Shown: positions 60,801-64,000 of the stretch, piece by piece
Layout: every line of letters begins with the position of its first letter
How positions within the stretch are numbered: position 1 is the first letter of the stretch
Assembly: GCA_030068145.1 (NCBI GenBank)
Contig: JAPJBO010000274.1
Coordinates: forward strand, 62,001-126,000
Source of the DNA: Diplonema papillatum
Lineage: Eukaryota; Euglenozoa; Diplonemea; Diplonemida; Diplonemidae
DNA: 64,000 bases
Direction of reading: 5' to 3'
Made by a program: the position numbers and the translations under genes
Notes under the pieces: generated by a model
The model's database searches: none
What the model was told of the DNA's origin: nothing
The model's input: only the letters and a program-made list of their open reading frames with translations

Positions 60801-63625
60801 CCAACCGTTGCTCCCACCCGGAAGTGACGCCGCATGTTGGTGTAGGCTGCCCTCAGAGTCCGCAGTACAACCTCGTTAAACCCCAGCTCCTCGGCCAGCT
60901 TAAAGGCTACTTCGATCGGTACCGAGTCAAAGCACTTTTGGAAGTCCAGCGCTAGGCCAAAGAGTGGCTCTCCCGTTAGGTGCGCCTCTTCGATAAGCGC
61001 TGCCAAGTGCCATACCAGGTCGTCTGTTCCATGTTCCTTCCGACATCCATGCAGGCCGCTCGGCGCAATCTCGTCCATCCACGCGAGTGCTGCCTTCGCC
61101 CTTACGGCTGCCCATATCCGGTACAGGACAGGCGTTATCGAAATCGGTCGTTGCGACAAGGGGTCCCCGTTGCTTTCGGGCTTCGGAAGCAGGTGAATGA
61201 TCGCATGCATTAGCTGTTCCGGCCATCGTCCCTCGCTTTCCACTGCGTTCATGGCATCTGCCATGAGTTGTAGGATTTCCGAGGGGAGTTGTCGTAGCTC
61301 GTGCACGCGCCATCCATGTAGTCCGGGGGACGATGTCTTTTTCATCTTCTTGAGTGCCGCGTCCACATCAGCAGCACTGATGGGCTCGCATTCCATCGCA
61401 TGCGGCGCGGGTAGATACCGTGCGTACTGCGACTTGAATGCCTCCCACTCTGGCTCCGGTTGGTCCGCATACTTTTGAAATATACCTCCCCAGGCGCCGG
61501 GCCCTCTCAGCATCTCATCGATCTCCGTCGGGCACGCGGTTAAGGTGCCATCCTGTCGTCGCAGAAATGCCGTTGGGATCCCTTGCTGTCCAGCTAGAAA
61601 CCGATATATATCGCCTTTTTCTGGGCCACTCCAAGCCTTCTGCATTCGATCCTTCCAGAGGCGTGAGCGCTGCGTCTTCAGCGCGGCAATCGCTTCACGT
61701 TGGGATCCTTCCAGCCTCTCTACCGCCGCCACGAGTTCCTGCAACTCATCGCTGCTTCCGAAGTGCGTGAGCTGCGGTAAGAACTCTTCCACATTTCTTC
61801 TCCGCAACGCGTTTCGTGCGTTGCGTTCTGCTACCGTCATCGCACCCACTTGTCCGCTACCGAGCCTCTGCCTTGCCTCCGCGACCACTGAGCGTAGCAT
61901 TCCAAGAACTCTATCGCGTTGCTTCGTGGACCAATTCATAGCTCCTCGCGTCGTGCATGCCTGCCTCGCAGATGCGTGCGCCTCCCGTGTGCGGTAGCCG
62001 CCGGCTCTACCCCGGTAAGCAGTCGACCCTGGTTCGAGGTTCTCTCGGTGCAAATCAATCAGGTACGCCTCCGCCACTTCAGACGCATTCCTCAACGCCC
62101 CGTCCGCCCCACTTTCCGTTCGCTTTCGACGCAAGGCCGACGCTAGCATGCTCTGCTTCTGCTCCTGCGTCTGCACTGGCACTCTCCTCGGGAAAGGGGC
62201 GGGTATCCGGTGGTTGCGTTTGGGCGGCGTGAAAGCCGGTATGTTGAGTGTGACAAAGATTGGGCAGTGGGTCGGTATGTCATACTCTCCCGCTTTCGCG
62301 GTTTGGACGGTCACCACGGTCTGTGCTGCTACTGCGTTCAGGAAGCACATGTCTATTCGGGAGCCCGCCGCCGCCGCCCAGCAGGTGGGCGGTGCGTCCT
62401 GTGACCCCGCTCGCGCAGCCGCTGACGCCGCATCGACCCATCCACTTTGGCAGGCTGTGGTCAGGGACATGCTTTCCTCTGCCGGCGTGTTGAAGTCACC
62501 CATGACAGCTATCGGTACCTGCCCGAGTCCTGCCGCCATTTCGAAAACATCTGCAATGAGCTTCTCCCGATCCCGTACCACCGCCGCCTCCCTGCCTACG
62601 GGCGCATACACCGATATCACGTGCAGCACCATACGCGCATTTCCCGTTGCCACCACCGCGTGCGCGACTCGTGTACTCCTCGCCAACTCTCTCTCCAACT
62701 CTGTTGTGGGCTGGGAGACACTAGCCACCATGCCGCGGGTGGCGACAGCTGCGCCTCCTGGCACCCGTTGTCCTATACCGTTCGCACCCACAACAACAGG
62801 CACGTCTTCGCCCCAGTGACAGTCCCATCCGTATGCCGCAAGAAACAGCCCGCATGTCCTTTTTGTCTCTGGGCCCGCCCTGGTCTCTTGCAGAGCGACG
62901 ATGTCCGCCGGGAGGGTCGCCACTGTCCGACTTCTCGCATTTATGGAACCCACGTTTGCCGTTGCTAGCACTATCGTGCGACCAGGGGGCGCTATCGTAT
63001 TCCGGGCTGAGAGTCTGGGTTTACTGTCTGCTGCTATCTCACTCAGGGGAAGCTGTGACACCTCGGGGCCGAGGGTCGACAGCAGCTGCAGAGTTTCATG
63101 CGGTACGTGCAACGCGTCATAGTGCTGCGGCCGGTACGTCACGGTGATGATGCGTGACGAATTACCAGCTCTTCCTTCGCACCTGAGGTGCGCCAAATTC
63201 GTTGTTGATAGTACCCACACAGTTGCCTTCAGCACTTCTGCTGCGGCTTGCAACGTGAGGTGGTCACCGTAGTGTCCGTCCCGCGCTACGGTGGAAAGAT
63301 ACTCAGATAGAGACGAATCAGTAGGGAGGAACGCCAAAGGCGGGTGGTGTCGCAGCTGCCAGGTTACCTTCTGCCTTAGGGAAGTAGCCGAAAGACTCAG
63401 CTTACTACTTCGCAGCAGCGCGGCAAATTGGCAGTTACCATCTTTCTCAACCGGTATCCGCTTCGCGCGCAAGATCGCAGCCGCCCTGTCGAGTTCCGTG
63501 TCGCCGCTTTCAGCTGGCGTCGGTTGATTCACGGCGGTTGACTGGTTCACACTCTTGACTTCCTCCCCTCGTCGGTTTCGCTTGCCAGTAGTAGGGTTGG
63601 CGCACCGGACAGCGCCAGTTGACAC
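57833..63625 (-). CDS. LINE ORF2: OTU protease, AP endonuclease, RT, RNase H, Cys/His tail
   Basis: 1,930 residues, uninterrupted. About 45-175: OTU-type cysteine protease (DGNC, Cys65; HYDAL, His169). About 218-460: AP-type endonuclease (ATANVGSINA, DIVALQETR, SVYAPVG, AVMGDFNTP, SRIDMCFLN, PTHCPIF). About 760-1060: reverse transcriptase with LALDFQKCFDSVP (from 894), GIMQGCPLSV and YVDD at 984-987. About 1325-1350: RT zinc-binding CLYCN...DHLFWSCPAW. About 1540-1680: RNase H with FDGGARANG, NNVAEYEAVLAGL, RGDSALVVGQL and NTDADALSNAAMD, resembling the archaeal-type RNase H found in plant L1 elements. C-terminus: two Cx2Hx4Cx2Cx9CC units near 1843 and 1884. It catalyses target-primed reverse transcription. 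OTU plus AP endonuclease plus RNase H recalls Dualen/RandI-type elements, but I see no restriction-like endonuclease. Confidence 0.92.
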   Translation of the reverse strand: MSTGAVRCANPTTGKRNRRGEEVKSVNQSTAVNQPTPAESGDTELDRAAAILRAKRIPVEKDGNCQFAALLRSSKLSLSATSLRQKVTWQLRHHPPLAFLPTDSSLSEYLSTVARDGHYGDHLTLQAAAEVLKATVWVLSTTNLAHLRCEGRAGNSSRIITVTYRPQHYDALHVPHETLQLLSTLGPEVSQLPLSEIAADSKPRLSARNTIAPPGRTIVLATANVGSINARSRTVATLPADIVALQETRAGPETKRTCGLFLAAYGWDCHWGEDVPVVVGANGIGQRVPGGAAVATRGMVASVSQPTTELERELARSTRVAHAVVATGNARMVLHVISVYAPVGREAAVVRDREKLIADVFEMAAGLGQVPIAVMGDFNTPAEESMSLTTACQSGWVDAASAAARAGSQDAPPTCWAAAAGSRIDMCFLNAVAAQTVVTVQTAKAGEYDIPTHCPIFVTLNIPAFTPPKRNHRIPAPFPRRVPVQTQEQKQSMLASALRRKRTESGADGALRNASEVAEAYLIDLHRENLEPGSTAYRGRAGGYRTREAHASARQACTTRGAMNWSTKQRDRVLGMLRSVVAEARQRLGSGQVGAMTVAERNARNALRRRNVEEFLPQLTHFGSSDELQELVAAVERLEGSQREAIAALKTQRSRLWKDRMQKAWSGPEKGDIYRFLAGQQGIPTAFLRRQDGTLTACPTEIDEMLRGPGAWGGIFQKYADQPEPEWEAFKSQYARYLPAPHAMECEPISAADVDAALKKMKKTSSPGLHGWRVHELRQLPSEILQLMADAMNAVESEGRWPEQLMHAIIHLLPKPESNGDPLSQRPISITPVLYRIWAAVRAKAALAWMDEIAPSGLHGCRKEHGTDDLVWHLAALIEEAHLTGEPLFGLALDFQKCFDSVPIEVAFKLAEELGFNEVVLRTLRAAYTNMRRHFRVGATVGEGFVPTNGIMQGCPLSVILINVIISVWMRHVADIEAAIPLSYVDDVYAMLKTFADLEEAARRSGMFAGLTGMKVCTQKKSHFFTTASDTPQTLDYAESDGTAVNNGRQEGIQRRVTFDVLGVMLTTEKVPPGEVIRPSKRIVERNSEAERVLKRAACLPLPGEAKDLVVSMSAGAKRYYGAAVSGMTKRDSVRLRRLFTEAMWTGPPRRAQEAVLHILHHGHRLDPVVVPAYRRITTWAVQLKKWESARSLSQTAWEHSDSLATLHGPFAFFKEALDGLGWRWVAPTSIAYTNEAGDEVVHDAAAQDNTKLLQHDLRYALRLREMAQLAARRGGDFGGVRDGVDYQTTRHLLEMHDSPLTAYQAGMLKSVIVGATPAAGRTGAGEESCLYCNTEERETVDHLFWSCPAWEHLRAKYEDIRTMQVNWPPCLRLCGIAPAPQVDESTSVLPAEKEKRRHVVKRLQLFFVEVLRERQGADGLLDRSARHHRTESYPRGWRPTEPCRLAVPFIAPSAVTTKWKYGREMWMAFTDWLRQVKWAPPGHDELGISFIELAVEFEMHTGQRLPDLKSRYYTAVPQAQTGKVTAARTTLADGEMGDSRLLVCFDGGARANGTAFAVAGAGAVLYRDGVKVSEVILPLPTVRSNNVAEYEAVLAGLHLLNEANDADGTQCTVRGDSALVVGQLLRRLACSEELKPYQTRAARMVSSLQRRMTVRIEHVKRERNTDADALSNAAMDLVQRQRPTPRRQEKMLTDFRRSALGKALSLVEMGKAYKKVTGQPWFYGHEYSSTVLTSLGGTVVRGVSRRAQLSEATEGIIVRIREHAQAGIADEHESSPYPPHLNWAATFLPEEAYPAGWTQGKPDWKGRTEEAERGSSTDPRKGAPPCEAPEGAANTSRPGVVCSLHKKPRCSECVKKRLPAETCCRLKQHHHGSDGLRPRMHFCTAHRLGRCGDCVAENEALASCCTKHHANRRANGGPHSQPGGASAVT

Positions 63626-63670
63626 GTTTTCCTTGCTTGGTGTCAGTTCTTGTCCGGCACGCCCAGCCCC

Positions 63671-64000
63671 CTACTTTTTATCGATGGGGCTGTAGCGGTT
63701 GGTTGACACCATGTCAGTCAGGAGCTGCTGCTTACCCCCGCCTTTCCCGCCCTTCGCCTTTCCGGCGACCGGTCTCTTTGTAGCTTCGTTGAGCTGCTTC
63801 AACTGCTCGGCCAGCTCCTTTTCGTCAGCCTCCTTCTTAGCTTTCTTCCCTTTCTTGGAAGCTGTGGTGAGGGGCTGGGCCGGGAGGGGCTCCTGCGCGG
63901 CGTTTTCGGCTAAAGGTACCGGCGGCTCGGCAGGGGGTGGAGTCGGTTGGATTGCAGGTACGGGCTCGTCTGTCCGCGCGGGCACGCCTGCGGCGGCAGA
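63671..64000 (-). CDS. LINE ORF1 C-terminal part, cut by window edge
   Basis: The minus-strand frame is open from the window edge to a stop at 63671. It is Pro/Glu-rich, then strongly basic (KKGKKAKKEADEKELAEQLK, GKAKGGKGGGKQQLL) and ends STNRYSPIDKK. A basic, RNA-binding-like protein directly before ORF2 is what LINE ORF1 looks like; NRYSP-type ends are common in such gag-like proteins. The start lies outside the window. Confidence 0.65.
   Translation of the reverse strand, partial: SAAAGVPARTDEPVPAIQPTPPPAEPPVPLAENAAQEPLPAQPLTTASKKGKKAKKEADEKELAEQLKQLNEATKRPVAGKAKGGKGGGKQQLLTDMVSTNRYSPIDKK

Larger units (their letters stand above)
57480..64000 (-). mobile_element. Non-LTR retrotransposon (LINE), 5' end beyond window
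   Basis: Two ORFs in LINE order on the minus strand: ORF1 (at least 63671-64000) and ORF2 (57833-63625), 45 bp apart. Below ORF2 lies a 3' UTR of up to about 350 bp with a CA-repeat (57755-57770) and an A/T run near 57720. I cannot place the exact 3' end or a target-site duplication. ORF2 is intact, so the insertion looks recent. It sits in what should be an upstream intron of the helicase gene, in the same orientation. Confidence 0.88.

Overview
This is a eukaryotic window from a large, repeat-rich genome. Genes are GC-rich at third codon positions and are interrupted by a few GT-AG introns. Between them lie AT-richer stretches full of short dispersed repeats, tandem arrays and retroelement debris. 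Every gene I can name is on the minus strand; only two unnamed exons near 42.6-43.1 kb read on the plus strand. One-way gene order, few introns and heavy repeat load would fit a euglenozoan (diplonemid-like) or dinoflagellate-like protist, but no spliced leader or rRNA is present to prove it, so the assignment is tentative.

Layout, left to right. 0-0.6 kb: truncated eIF4E-like gene. 1.4-3.2 kb: 22-bp satellite with an embedded 11-bp array. 3.3-11.6 kb: repeats, possible exons, a signal-peptide pseudogene and a retroelement remnant (6.7-8.3 kb). 11.6-12.6 kb: secreted or GPI-anchored Cys-rich protein. 15.1-16.6 kb: Tat-SF1/CUS2-like splicing factor. 17.3-17.6 kb: two terminal exons of an unrecognised gene. 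17.6-31 kb: repeat-dominated, with a second retroelement remnant (28.0-29.6 kb) and an inverted copy of the 11-bp array (30.7-31.06 kb). 31.1-31.25 kb: terminal exon of a probable membrane protein. 31.7-35.6 kb: two-exon ankyrin-repeat gene. 38.4-42.4 kb: three-exon cyclic-nucleotide-gated K+ channel. 42.5-44.4 kb: isolated exons on both strands. 45.1-51.7 kb: 2,199-residue coiled-coil protein with a MIB/HERC2 domain. 53.1-57.3 kb: C-terminal exon of a DDX11/CHL1 Fe-S helicase, followed by a tandem series of decaying copies of its own last 0.26 kb. 57.5-64.0 kb: LINE whose main ORF carries OTU protease, AP endonuclease, reverse transcriptase, RNase H and a paired Cys/His module.

Three themes stand out. 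First, gene ends have been duplicated locally and then decayed, in at least four genes (helicase, ankyrin gene, coiled-coil gene, signal-peptide gene). Second, the LINE and an older plus-strand remnant share an exactly spaced Cys/His module (Cx2Hx4Cx2Cx9CC) that I cannot assign to a named family. Third, two divergent retroelement copies in opposite orientation share their flanks but keep different pieces of ORF2. The named genes (translation, splicing, DNA repair, ion channel) are not functionally linked to one another; the window reads as ordinary protist gene space embedded in active and dead repeats.
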